Shown piece after piece: positions 45,858 to 56,772 of a DNA stretch of 64,000 nucleotides. The stretch comes from Lycium barbarum (Eukaryota; Streptophyta; Magnoliopsida; Solanales; Solanaceae). A program made the position numbers and the translations under genes. The notes below the pieces were generated by a model, which ran no database searches, was not told where the DNA came from, and saw nothing but the letters and a program-made list of their open reading frames with translations. Location of the stretch: contig NC_083338.1 in the NCBI RefSeq assembly GCF_019175385.1, forward strand, positions 65,876,884 through 65,940,883. The letters run 5' to 3'. The stretch's first letter is position 1, and each line of letters starts with the position of its first letter.

Positions 45858-47392
45858 TGTCACGACCCAGCCCCGTGGGCCGCGACTGGTGCCCTTCTGG
45901 GACACCCCAAACGAACTCACACCCAAACCATCGTAATCAGCCTCGTCCAAACTCAACGTACGTTATTCGAACTCAACATCGTGATCAGATATCTACCGAA
46001 CACTTATCCTAAGCAGTCGCCCGTACAGATCAGACAAATCACAAATCAGAAAGGAGCCGAAATATACATCGCCAAATTTCACACACACACATCAGAAGGG
46101 TGGCGGAATGCACATCGCTCCCAAGTACATACACATACATACAAACTCAGAGGCCGACTTGGCCATAGCAGCGTACGGGCCGCTAAAGAATGCAAAACAG
46201 ACTCACATGCGAACACACCGGACCCACGACCCACAAATCTGACTACATTAACTTCAAAATTTCACTTTAATACATAAGTTGGCAAATTCTTGACTCAACT
46301 TCAAAATTCCAAATCTATTTCCACATTAGTCCATTCATTCACTCATTCCCAATTATTCAAACACACTACATACAAGTTCCAAATCACATACAAACATCCC
46401 CAAAGTTCACTACTTTCCAATTTTCATTCAAAACACCAAAAGTTACGACGAACGTTCTAACTTACGTCGTTTCATTCCAAATTCGTTATCATCAACCATA
46501 AATCTTATTTAAGGTCTTTAGTGTCATAAATATACTATGATATACACAAATATACCAAAGGTATACGCTTTCCGATAACGTCCGAAATTATTTTCTAGCA
46601 CCAACTCAATTCTTTAATCGATCCTTTACGACATAAAGATCACAACAACACATTATTCAAACTAAACAAGATAAAATTCTTATGGCTTGCACCACATGGA
46701 ACTCACGGCCAAACACACCCTTTTTTCCACACACACACCATGCACAAACACAACTTCATCCCACAATCTTCACACTAATCCAATCACTAACACATATACA
46801 TCCATTTCATAACATTAAAACATAAAAATCTTACCTTTTTCTTGAATTTCCGACTTGTCGCAAACGTCGCTCTTTCTCCAAACTACTTGTATCACGTCGG
46901 AGAGCGTCTTGAGTACTTTACAACTATGTGAAAATCAAGATTTTTGGATCAAACACAAGGCTTGGGAATTATTTCTTTTTCCCCTATTTTCTACACGGCC
47001 GAATGCCTTTTTTGGGTCTTCTAGAATTTTTGTGATTTGTTCTTGATATCTACTAAGGTTAGCATGATATATATTCAAATAGGAGTCATGTGCATAGCAC
47101 ATGACTCTTTAAAAGTGGGCTTGGGCTTGCCTCTTGGCCGGCCACTTCAATGATTTGGGCCTCAATTTTTGTGTTGCATTTTTCTTGGCCCAATCCACTA
47201 AACGTCCCGTTTTGTAATTCCCGAAACTAATTTCCAAAATTCTAAATTTACACTCGGCCTTCCCCAATGTCTCAACATTAAGAATTCCATAACCAACATA
47301 GCCATATTCACCAAAATCAAGTTATGTCCTTATAACACACAAGTCGAAATTATTTCTCAATTTCCAATTACACGAAAACACGGGACATAACA
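45858..47392 (-). repeat. T LTR 3 (internal, shared)
   Basis: It shares with LTR 1 the derived GGGTCTTCTAG and ATATATATTCAAAT forms near 47010 and 47075. It has a private change in CTTACGTCG near 46462 (CTTGCGTCG in the others). The promoter palindrome is at 47085-47105. Confidence 0.95.
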
Positions 47393-49089
47393 TTCTCCCC
47401 CCCTTAAGAACATTCGTCCTCGAATGTTGAATCGACCTCATGGGTGTCGTACTACTCCGGGAGGGTTCTCTTGATAGTTGTCCTTTATTGATCTTTCCGA
47501 CATGGCTCTTTTACCAACATTAGGGGGCAAATTTTCACGTCACTGACTCAAATGCCTTCATAATACACTTTCTCATACCCCACGTGATTACCGGTCCACA
47601 CGCTATATTCTTGTAATGGACGAACGCTTTCCAGACATCATAGTCAATATCATTTTCTTGTCACACTCCTGAGTTTCCTTACCGCATCGTCGTAATCTCA
47701 CTTTACTTCATATCAGACACTTCATGCCAAACAGATTCAGAACTAAAGCCGGACGCACATAAGCATATCGAACAGATTCATAGTCAACATCAAAGGTATA
47801 GAAGTATATCAGACAGACTGAAATGTGTCAAACAAATCTGGGCTCGGAGTTAGACGTACAAAGGCGTATCGGACGAATTTGTAAGCAGAATCAACACACG
47901 AAGATACACCAAACAGATTCACAATTGAAGTCAAACGTATGGACTCATATCGAATGGATCCGAAATCAGAATCAAATATACAGGATTGTTTCATACAAAG
48001 TTGTGACCAGTCAAACCGAAGTGTATCAAACACACACGCGGTCAAAATCAAACGCACCGAAGCATATCAGACGGATTTATATCCAGATTCAGACCCACAG
48101 AGGTGCGCCAGACAGGAACGGATTCAGAATCAAACGCACAAAAGGTTCATCGGACGGGAACATAGTCGAACTCAGAAATATAGAGGCGTACTAGGCAGAG
48201 CCTTATCAGACTCGGAAATGCAAAAGCGCCACAGATAGGATGTCAATTTAGGATCAAATCATTCCTATTACGGCTTCAATAATTTATGATAATTCCCTTT
48301 ATTTGCAAACTCACTCACCAAGTCGTCACACAATTTACTTTGCGTCTTACGTACCAACTCCTTCAAGGATTCCAATCACTCACACTGCTTATCTTTTATT
48401 TATCACAACATCAGTTTCCGGGGCTCGGCTCTCAACCCACCTGGCACTGAATGAAAATCATACACACACATACACACACACGTACACATACACACACTTA
48501 TTCGGACCTTACTGGAGAAAATCTCTGGCTGTTATTCAAGTTCATTCAACTTCCCAAGCAGTGTTATACCCTTTTTCTTTTTGCCCGTTTAGTCCGCCTC
48601 GTTCCACGCGACTCTCGAAAGGGCACTAATTACTTCACACACATCCTATTTGCCTTTGGTTACCCCAAGTTTTCATTTACCTTAATCATACTTACACTTG
48701 TGCAAAATTTTGCGTTACTTCCCAGGGGGTCACCCATCCCAGAATTGCTCTGGCTTGAGCACGCTTAACCCTGAAACTTTTACACATTTTGACGCGTTAG
48801 GGCTGATATAATTTCGCCAATTGCCCCCGCACGACCTTTGTCACGTAATTTTAGGCCAAACGGGGTCTTAGCAAATTTTTCGGAAATTTTTCGTAGCGGG
48901 TCCCACTCTGACCCAAAGAGGTCGTTTGCTTTTCTGGCTGTGTGGTCTATCGTTCTAGCCTTCCAAATCCCATATATTTTCCTCCCACATGTACAGATAA
49001 CTGCCTCGGATATTTTCATTAATTCAGATTCTTACCCTACCTTTACTGACACACACAAAAAGAATATCGCATAATACTGAGGTACAAAC
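47393..49089 (-). other. T unit 3 non-coding internal region
   Basis: It matches unit 1 at the sites where unit 2 differs. The minisatellite is at about 47730-48190. Confidence 0.8.
48717..48818 (-). other. 5S rRNA-like segment, T unit 3
   Basis: Same arrangement as 38887-38988. Confidence 0.88.
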
Positions 49090-50562
49090 CTACCATTGCA
49101 CATATTCATTAAACAAAAGGGTTAGTAGTATACCTGGGTCTGTGTCTGGGGGTGCCTCTGGGTCCCGACGACCGGTCAAAGCATAGATGCGGTTCGAGGG
49201 ACCGCTAGAATCTGAACCCCCACCACGACCTCTACCGCGGCCCGCTGGTGCTGGCATACCTCGCCCCGTAGAGCGCGTGGCCGAAGGGGTAGATGACGAA
49301 CCCGCAACAGATCTCATCGGCGGTGCTGCGCTACCGGAACCGCCTGCCCACGGACAATCCCGCATGATATGGCCCTGGCGGCCGCAAGCAAAACAGGCCC
49401 CTGTGGCCCTGAAGCACTCACCTGGGTGCGATCTTCCACAATACGAACACTGGGGTATGGGTGGCCTAAACTGACTGGGACCCCTGCTCGCCTGAGAACC
49501 TGGGGCTCTGGAACTCTGGTCTGCCCTGGACGGTCCTGCTCCATCAAACCTCTTACCAACAGACTGTGTGTCCCGGCCTGATGGAGGAAAGTACCCGCTG
49601 GACTGATACTGCGGCTGCCCGCCCCGTGAATCTCCAGGATACCCCGCTAATCTGGCCCTCTTGGGCCGTCTCCCATCATACTCTCGGCTGGGCCGATCTG
49701 CTCGGTGCCGGTTCTCCATCCCCTGGGCGTAGGCCTGTAGACGGGCAATGTCCATATCTGTCTGTAATGATACCGCCATACACCCGTCAATCAAGTAACG
49801 ATCCAACCCCATAACATACCTGTGCATCCGATCTGTCATATCTGCCACCACGGCAGGGGCATACCGGGCCAGGGAATCAAACTCCAAATTATATTCACGG
49901 ACGCTCCGACCCCTCTGCTGCAGATGCAAAAACCGATCAGCTCGCTCCCGTCGTAACTCTGGGGGCAGAAAGTGGCGGGTGAAAGCAGTCACAAACTGAT
50001 CCCACATAGCTGGAGGAGCACCCTCACCCCGGGATAGCTCCCAAGTCTCATACCAATGCGCGGCAACATCCCGAAGTCTATGCGAAGCTAGCTCAACCGA
50101 CTCGATCTCTGACGCCCTGACCAAGTCTAATGCACGCCGCATCCCCCGAATGAAGTCATGGGGGTCCTCGTCGGGCTTAGACCCGAAAAACTCTAGAGGG
50201 CCGCATAACAAGAACTCCCGAACTCTCAGGCTTTCCCGCCTGTCCTCATCATCATCGTCCCTCCGCCCGCGCCTGCGAGCCTGTCCGGCTACAATCGTGG
50301 TCAGCAACTGTACAGCCTCCCTCAGGGTCCTATCCTCCGCCCCTGGCTGAGGAGCTGGAGTCTCAGGAGAGGGTACACGGACCTCTGGAGCTGCTGAAGG
50401 TCCCGCTCCAGGCTGTACTAATGGGGGTGTAGCAGACCCCTCAGAATGAGGTGTAACCTCAGGCAAATCATAAACACGAGCTCGAGTAGCCCGTTGTGCC
50501 TGACTGGTCTCTCTCATCTTCGCCTTGCCCTTCTGGGCCGCCGTTGCCTTCATCGGAGGCAT
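49090..50562 (-). CDS. gag: T unit 3 Gag polyprotein
   Basis: Intact, 490 codons from ATG at 50562. It differs from unit 1 by Ala to Ser in VRVPSPE and Thr to Ile in RASEIES; the remaining sequence and the CCHC knuckle are the same. In the minus-strand sense it is the first gag after the outermost 5' LTR, so a transcript of the whole array would encounter it first. Confidence 0.93.
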   Translation of the reverse strand: MPPMKATAAQKGKAKMRETSQAQRATRARVYDLPEVTPHSEGSATPPLVQPGAGPSAAPEVRVPSPETPAPQPGAEDRTLREAVQLLTTIVAGQARRRGRRDDDDEDRRESLRVREFLLCGPLEFFGSKPDEDPHDFIRGMRRALDLVRASEIESVELASHRLRDVAAHWYETWELSRGEGAPPAMWDQFVTAFTRHFLPPELRRERADRFLHLQQRGRSVREYNLEFDSLARYAPAVVADMTDRMHRYVMGLDRYLIDGCMAVSLQTDMDIARLQAYAQGMENRHRADRPSREYDGRRPKRARLAGYPGDSRGGQPQYQSSGYFPPSGRDTQSVGKRFDGAGPSRADQSSRAPGSQASRGPSQFRPPIPQCSYCGRSHPGECFRATGACFACGRQGHIMRDCPWAGGSGSAAPPMRSVAGSSSTPSATRSTGRGMPAPAGRGRGRGGGSDSSGPSNRIYALTGRRDPEAPPDTDPGILLTLLFNEYVQW

Positions 50563-50676
50563 CACTGCAAACACAACAACGGGTCAGATCAGAATGACCC
50601 TATTAACACAGCTCTATCGCACGATCTAAGATTCCAAAGAAAGGGAAACACAACATCCTAGATGTCCTGTAGCTCC

Positions 50677-50768
50677 TTGTTTATAGATGTGGTGCACAAC
50701 ACATCGATAAACAAGACTCTACTAGACACGGCCTGTAGACATTCCGAGGACAAACCGCTCTGATACCA
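50677..50768 (-). other. Leader hairpin and primer site of T unit 3
   Basis: Hairpin at 50677-50714 with GTGCAC at 50692-50697; primer site TGGTATCAGAGC at 50757-50768. Confidence 0.85.
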
Positions 50769-50772
50769 CTTT

Positions 50773-52307
50773 TGTCACGACCCAGCCCCGTGGGCCGCGA
50801 CTGGTGCCCTTCTGGGACACCACAAACGAACTCACACCCAAACCATCGTAATCAGCCTCGTCCAAACTCAACGTACGTTATTCGAACTCAACATCGTGAT
50901 CAGATATCTACCGAACACTTATCCTAAGCAGTCGCCCGTACAGATCAGACAAATCACAAATCAGAAAGGAGCCGAAATATACATCGCCAAATTTCACACA
51001 CACACATCAGAAGGGTGGCGGAATGCACATCGCTCCCAAGTACATACACATACATACAAACTCAGAGGCCGACTTGGCCATAGCAGCGTACGGGCCGCTA
51101 AAGAATGCAAAACAGACTCACATGCGAACACACCGGACCCACGACCCACAAATCTGACTACATTAACTTCAAAATTTCACTTTAATACATAAGTTGGCAA
51201 ATTCTTGACTCAACTTCAAAATTCCAAATCTATTTCCACATTAGTCCATTCATTCACTCATTCCCAATTATTCAAACACACTACATACAAGTTCCAAATC
51301 ACATACAAACATCCCCAAAGTTCACTACTTTCCAATTTTCATTCAAAACACCAAAAGTTACGACGAACGTTCTAACTTGCGTCGTTTCATTCCAAATTCG
51401 TTATCATCAACCATAAATCTTATTTAAGGTCTTTAGTGTCATAAATATACTATGATATACACAAATATACCAAAGGTATACGCTTTCCGATAACGTCCGA
51501 AATTATTTTCTAGCACCAACTCAATTCTTTAATCGATCCTTTACGACATAAAGATCACAACAACACATTATTCAAACTAAACAAGATAAAATTCTTATGG
51601 CTTGCACCACATGGAACTCACGGCCAAACACACCCTTTTTTCCACACACACACCATGCACAAACACAACTTCATCCCACAATCTTCACACTAATCCAATC
51701 ACTAACACATATACATCCATTTCATAACATTAAAACATAAAAATCTTACCTTTTTCTTGAATTTCCGACTTGTCGCAAACGTCGCTCTTTCTCCAAACTA
51801 CTTGTATCACGTCGGAGAGCGTCTTGAGTACTTTACAACTATGTGAAAATCAAGATTTTTGGATCAAACACAAGGCTTGGGAATTATTTCTTTTTCCCCT
51901 ATTTTCTACACGGCCGAATGCCTTTTTTGGGTGTTCTAGAATTTTTGTGATTTGTTCTTGATATCTACTAAGGTTAGCATGATATATATCCAAATAGGAG
52001 TCATGTGCATAGCACATGACTCTTTAAAAGTGGGCTTGGGCTTGCCTCTTGGCCGGCCACTTCAATGATTTGGGCCTCAATTTTTGTGTTGCATTTTTCT
52101 TGGCCCAATCCACTAAACGTCCCGTTTTGTAATTCCCGAAACTAATTTCCAAAATTCTAAATTTACACTCGGCCTTCCCCAATGTCTCAACATTAAGAAT
52201 TCCATAACCAACATAGCCATATTCACCAAAATCAAGTTATGTCCTTATAACACACAAGTCGAAATTATTTCTCAATTTCCAATTACACGAAAACACGGGA
52301 CATAACA
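50773..52307 (-). repeat. T LTR 4 (terminal 5' LTR)
   Basis: The outermost 5' LTR. It is mosaic: the U3-side variants match LTR 2 while the GGAGCCGAAATA variant matches LTRs 1 and 3. It has a private GACACCACAAACG near 50820. The promoter palindrome is at 52000-52020. Confidence 0.95.
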
Positions 52308-52312
52308 ATCCC

Positions 52313-53093
52313 GAATAGCTACAGGTTGCCCTTCATAAGACAAATCTTCCGTCACCTGAATATCATCTACTGAAAATATTCCGGAAGGATCACCAACACA
52401 TTTACGGAGCATGGATACATGAAATACTGGGTGTACTGCCTCCAGATCGGATGGTAAGTCTAGCTCATAGGCGACCTCGCCTATCTTCCGAATAATCTGA
52501 TATGGCCCGATGTACCGCGGGCTAAGCTTGCCCATTTTAACGAATCTCATTACACCCTTCATAGGCGATACCTTCAGAAATACCCAGTCACCAATCTGAA
52601 ACTCTAACGGTCGGCGTCGTTTACTAGCATATGTTTTCTGTCTTCTCTGGGCAGCTGATAACCGTTCCCGAATAGATTTCACTTTATCAACTGCCTACTG
52701 AATCATACCTGGTCCGATCAACTTTGTTTCACCCATATCGAACCAACCAATCGGAGATCTACCTTTTCTACCATATGAGGTCTCGTATTCGTATGGTGCT
52801 ATCTGGATGCTGGAGCGATAACTATTATTATTATAAGCAAATTCAGTTAACGGTAAATGATCACTTCCACTATCCTTGGAATCAATAACATAGATCCGTA
52901 GCATATCTTCCAGTGTCTGAATAGTACACTCGGTCTGTCCGTCGGACTGAGGATGACATACTGTACTATGACTCACCTGAGTCCTCAGTCCTTCCTGGGA
53001 TGATCCCCAGAAGTTAGCCGTAAACTGAGCACCTTTGTCGGTTATAATAGATACAGGAACCCTATGAAGTCTTATTATCTCTTTAATATACAA
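52313..53093 (-). pseudogene. pol: H integrase remnant (core to GPY motif)
   Basis: Two open pieces in one frame (52308-52682 and 52695-53093) are split by a TAG where N has Glu (IQ-E-AVDK). Features: VSIITDKGAQF (catalytic Asp region), HPQSDGQTECTIQTLED (catalytic Glu region, with Cys for Arg), RSPIGWFDMGETKLIG and SPRYIGPYQIIRKIG. The C-terminal part continues at 35893-36027 beyond T. It is inactive because of the stop and the missing upstream genes. Confidence 0.9.
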
Positions 53094-53984
53094 CCTGGCA
53101 CAATCATCAGCCGAATAAGTAATCCTGACCGGAAGAAAATGGGCCGATCTCGTTAATCTATCAACAATGACCTAAATAAGCGCGGTAAACCTATAATGAA
53201 ATCCATATTAATCGCTTCTCACTTCCAAGCTGGAATTTCCATTTCCTGTAGCAATCCGGCGGGCTTTTAATGCTCGATCTTGTCTTACTGGCAATTTGGG
53301 ATTTGGCCAACGAACTCTGCAGTGTCTCCTTTCATACCGTCCCCACCAGTATAAGCATTTAAGATCGTACTATATTCTAGTGAATCCAAGATGAACAGAA
53401 TACTGAGTATCGTGCTTCGCCCATAGTTGGTCGTTGCGGCCCTGCAGCGTCAGGCACATATAATCTACCTCTGTATAACAATATCCCATCAGGTGAAGCC
53501 TCGAATTGGGTCTTTTCCTTATCAAGAATTGTATCTCTGCACTATATTAGAATAAGATCTTCGAACTGATGCTGTTTTACCTTTTGCATAATTGATGATT
53601 CAGCAACTTCTTGGATAGAAACCCCAAATATTTCCAGAATCGTCCAAACGGACTCTAAGGCTAGCTAACTGATGAATTTCACGAACCAATTCCTCATTTC
53701 TGGATGCACACCGGTCAAACCGCCCATAGATTTGCGACTAAGTGCGTCTGCCACAACACTGTCTTTTCTAGGGTGATACAAAATATCGACGTCATGATCT
53801 TTCAATAATTCAAACCATCTTCCTTATCGCAAATTCAGCTCCTTTTTGCTTAAAATATATTGGAGACTCTGATGGTCCGTACAAATATCAGCGTGGACTC
53901 CATATAAATAATTCCGCCATATTTTCAAAAACATGAATCACCGCGGCTAATTCCATATCATGAGTGGAATAATTTCTCTCGTGC
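53094..53984 (-). pseudogene. pol: H degraded integrase N-terminus and RNase H remnant
   Basis: Nucleotide similarity to N (about 26390-27275) continues here, but frameshifts and stops are frequent. Recognisable patches include the RNase H end (near 53820-53930, equivalent to TDHKSLQYI and the GVH.DIYTDH region) and ADALSRKS near 53730. Similarity to pol stops at about 53984; reverse transcriptase, protease and gag are missing. Confidence 0.75.
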
Positions 53985-56600
53985 GGATTCTTTACAAATA
54001 TGATCAAACACCACTTCGTACCGATAATCCACATAATTGCATGGTGTATCTCCTCATGTTTCATGTGATTAGTGGTCCATGAACTATTTTCTAGTATCTA
54101 ACGAACCCCTTTTCTTTTTCCTTCAAAGATTTCCAAACTACCAAGCACTGGTATTCCTATTACGATAATCGTTATTACCTGAAATATTCTTTGAGTCTGA
54201 TAATCCTCTCCATTACTCTTTAGGAACTTAACTCACAGCCATTTTCTTGCCTTTATTACTATTCTTTAAAACATATTACTGCGTGCTTAGGTACAACATC
54301 AATTACCCGATAGGGGGGGGGGGGGAGGAGGTTCAAATCATGACGTAAATATATCACAATTCATATTGGCAAGAAGCATTTTCTTAAGGCATCTTTCATT
54401 CTTTTCCTTTATTCTCTTGGTATGTAGATACATTTCAACTCGGGCCTCAAGTCAATAGATTTCCTTTCTTAACACCTAAAGATATTGTAATGCCGTTTTA
54501 AGTCTAACGTAATACGTTCTCCCCCCCCCCCCCCCCCCTTTTTAAGGGGCTGTACTTATACCATGTCCATGTTTTTTCCTTACAATCCATAACTTGATTA
54601 GCCTCGCACGAGACCTTAATAAAATCATGAGGCGATGAGAACTCTCGATCACATAGTACAAAATCTTATCTGATAGCTGGTCCTCAAATACTGTAGTTAA
54701 TGTAGCAATTTATCTTTTAGTAATCATATTCTTCCTCATTGGAAGATTCAGCCAAGTTATCCCTTCTTTCACACCCGTTCCTTATCTGTCGTTCTGCTTT
54801 CTTGACAATCGAATTACTTGATATTCACATGATTCATCATTCCATACCATAGGTATTCCTTTTGCCCTGCACCATTACATCCCAGTTTCTTTTTGCTAAT
54901 ACTTTCATGCTTTGCCCGTCGGCTCTTTTAGAGGCTCTGCTTAATTACGTTTCTTACCTTTAGCTTTTCTAACGTTCTGGTCTCCTTATGTTCTACTCAA
55001 TTACTCTCTTTTCTTTCCAAATATCGTTGTATTAGAAGCTTCCAATCTCAGCCTATAGCAAAATCAATATCAATTTATTTCGTAACATTTGTACCATACC
55101 TTTCGCTTTGTCTCATAAATCTGTCCACTTAATGTCTTTCATAAATTACAACACTAGCTGTTAGGGTTCACCTATCGATTGACATAGTCATAAAAGGGGG
55201 GTCCTATACATACATATATGTATGACTGTCATTTCTTTTACAAAACATCTGCAATCACTTGTTCAAACTTACTCTAATTCCAGAGCTGCGTTGCTCTTTC
55301 TTCCTTTTCACCAATCAAATCCGTCTCAGCTCACACGACCCCTATAAAGTTTCTAACCATTCCACATACTCTAATTCCCTTTAGGTTGCCCCAAATTTCC
55401 TATTTATCTCTGATATCTATATTCGTGAAAATTTTAGTACATTTCCCAGGGGGTCACCCATCCCAAAATTGCTCTGGCCCTAGCACGCTTAACCTTAAAA
55501 CTTTAATGCATTTAGGTGCGTTAAGGCCGGTGTAATCACATCGACTGCCCCGCACAACCTTTATCACGTAATTTTAGGCAAGTCGGGGTCTTAACAATTT
55601 CCAAAACGTTCTCGTAGCGGGTCCCACCCCGATCTAGAGAGGATTCGTTTACTTTTCTGACTATATAATTACTGTGTCGCCCCTTTTTAAATCCTCAATA
55701 TTTACCTCCGTCTATATATCTAATTCTAAACAACCCACAAGTTTAAATTTTTATTCCACAATTCCATCTCCAATTAGTCGATGAGAACCGATAAAATGTT
55801 ACTGTAAGGCCTTCTCCAACTACCAGCAGAAGGAAACTGGAGTCCAACAAACATCGCAGAACTTCTTAGTACTTAATTCACATAATTACCTCCATATATA
55901 TATTTTTTGAGTCGTGGGTGAACCATTTAATTCCCGACTGCTTGTCATACGCTTTGTATCCTTCCAATAAGGTGAAACTTAATCGCTGGACAATTTTGCC
56001 CTTCAACATGGGCTTTTCTAAAGCAAAGTATGGTTGGAACGTATTTTGGTCCGTTTAAATGAATTAAGAATTTGCTGGTCATATATGCTTTCTCGAAATA
56101 AAATTTCCCAAATAAGGATGGTGCTTCTTACGAATGACACGGAGGGTATCTCTTAAACCTTAATCCAACATAATAGATTTACTCTATCGGTATCGACTTT
56201 CAAGACATGTTAAGAACTTATATCTCATTTTCCTTTTTATAATTTTGGAAAAATTTGGGCAGAGGTTCCTCTGTAGTTCTTACTATCCCAACACCTGCAC
56301 GCAGAAATATCAACAATGCCTCACAGGGCCAACATATATACGTATGTATCATATCGTATCATAGCCACACAAGGCTAATAATTTCAAGTAAAAGTATGAA
56401 GATATCGAGACTTACCTCACATACATAACTCAAACGGCGCCGGTGGCATTTTCCTATTTATTTTCCTTTTCAATCTTCAACTTTATATTTCAGTCATACT
56501 TCAAATGACTTACCTGAGTACTGTGTAGCTTCCAATATCATCAGTCACTGTCTTCTGTAGATACCGTTCTTCGGCTGAAATCAAGGGTCAGTAAAACGAA
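53985..56600 (-). other. H non-coding internal region
   Basis: No gene is seen in about 2.6 kb. It contains G13 at 54313-54325 and C18 at 54521-54538, the 5S-like segment at 55440-55542, and a region related to L (about 55220-56600 against 1-1430). It replaces gag, protease and reverse transcriptase. Confidence 0.75.
55440..55542 (-). other. 5S rRNA-like segment of H
   Basis: This is the copy closest to plant 5S rRNA. On the minus strand it begins GATGTGATTACACCGGCC, then TTAACGCACC, 22 bases, TTAAGCGTGCTAGGGCCAGAG, then GGATGGGTGACCCCCTGGG. About 22 of the first 28 bases match 5S. AAAATTTT follows about 10 bases after the end. Confidence 0.9.
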
Positions 56601-56676
56601 TTCATTTCCTACTACTGGCTCTATCGTACAGTCTAAGATCCGAAGAAAGGTAACACCCTAAATGTCCTGTAGCCTC

Positions 56677-56768
56677 CTGTTTATAGATGTGGTGCACAAC
56701 ACACCGATAAACAAGACTCTACGAGACACGGCCTGTAGACATTCCGAGGAAAAACCGCTCTGATACCA
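56677..56768 (-). other. Leader hairpin and primer site of H
   Basis: Hairpin at about 56677-56712 with GTGCAC at 56691-56696; primer site TGGTATCAGAGC at 56757-56768, four bases from the LTR. Confidence 0.82.
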
Positions 56769-56772
56769 CTTT

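Larger units (their letters stand above)
36028..52307 (-). mobile_element. Element T: tandem array of 4 LTRs and 3 gag-only internal domains
   Basis: Exact layout: LTR 36028-37562, internal 37563-40942, LTR 40943-42477, internal 42478-45857, LTR 45858-47392, internal 47393-50772, LTR 50773-52307. All LTRs are 1535 bp, all internals 3380 bp, and the period is 4915 bp. The array is flanked by ATCCC at 36023-36027 and 52308-52312, and no other duplication occurs inside. Each unit has a polypurine tract, non-coding region, 5S-like segment, intact gag, leader and primer site, but no pol. It fits the plant class of LTR elements carrying only gag (TR-GAG). A single insertion followed by LTR-LTR recombination, or insertion of a multimeric cDNA, would explain it. 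Confidence 0.95.

Noticed and set aside
36028..52307. Array as a pure assembly duplication
   Set aside because: Each LTR and body carries its own point differences (for example near 41140, 42270, 46462 and 50820) and both outer junctions are clean. A collapse or copy error alone would give identical units. It still deserves long-read confirmation.
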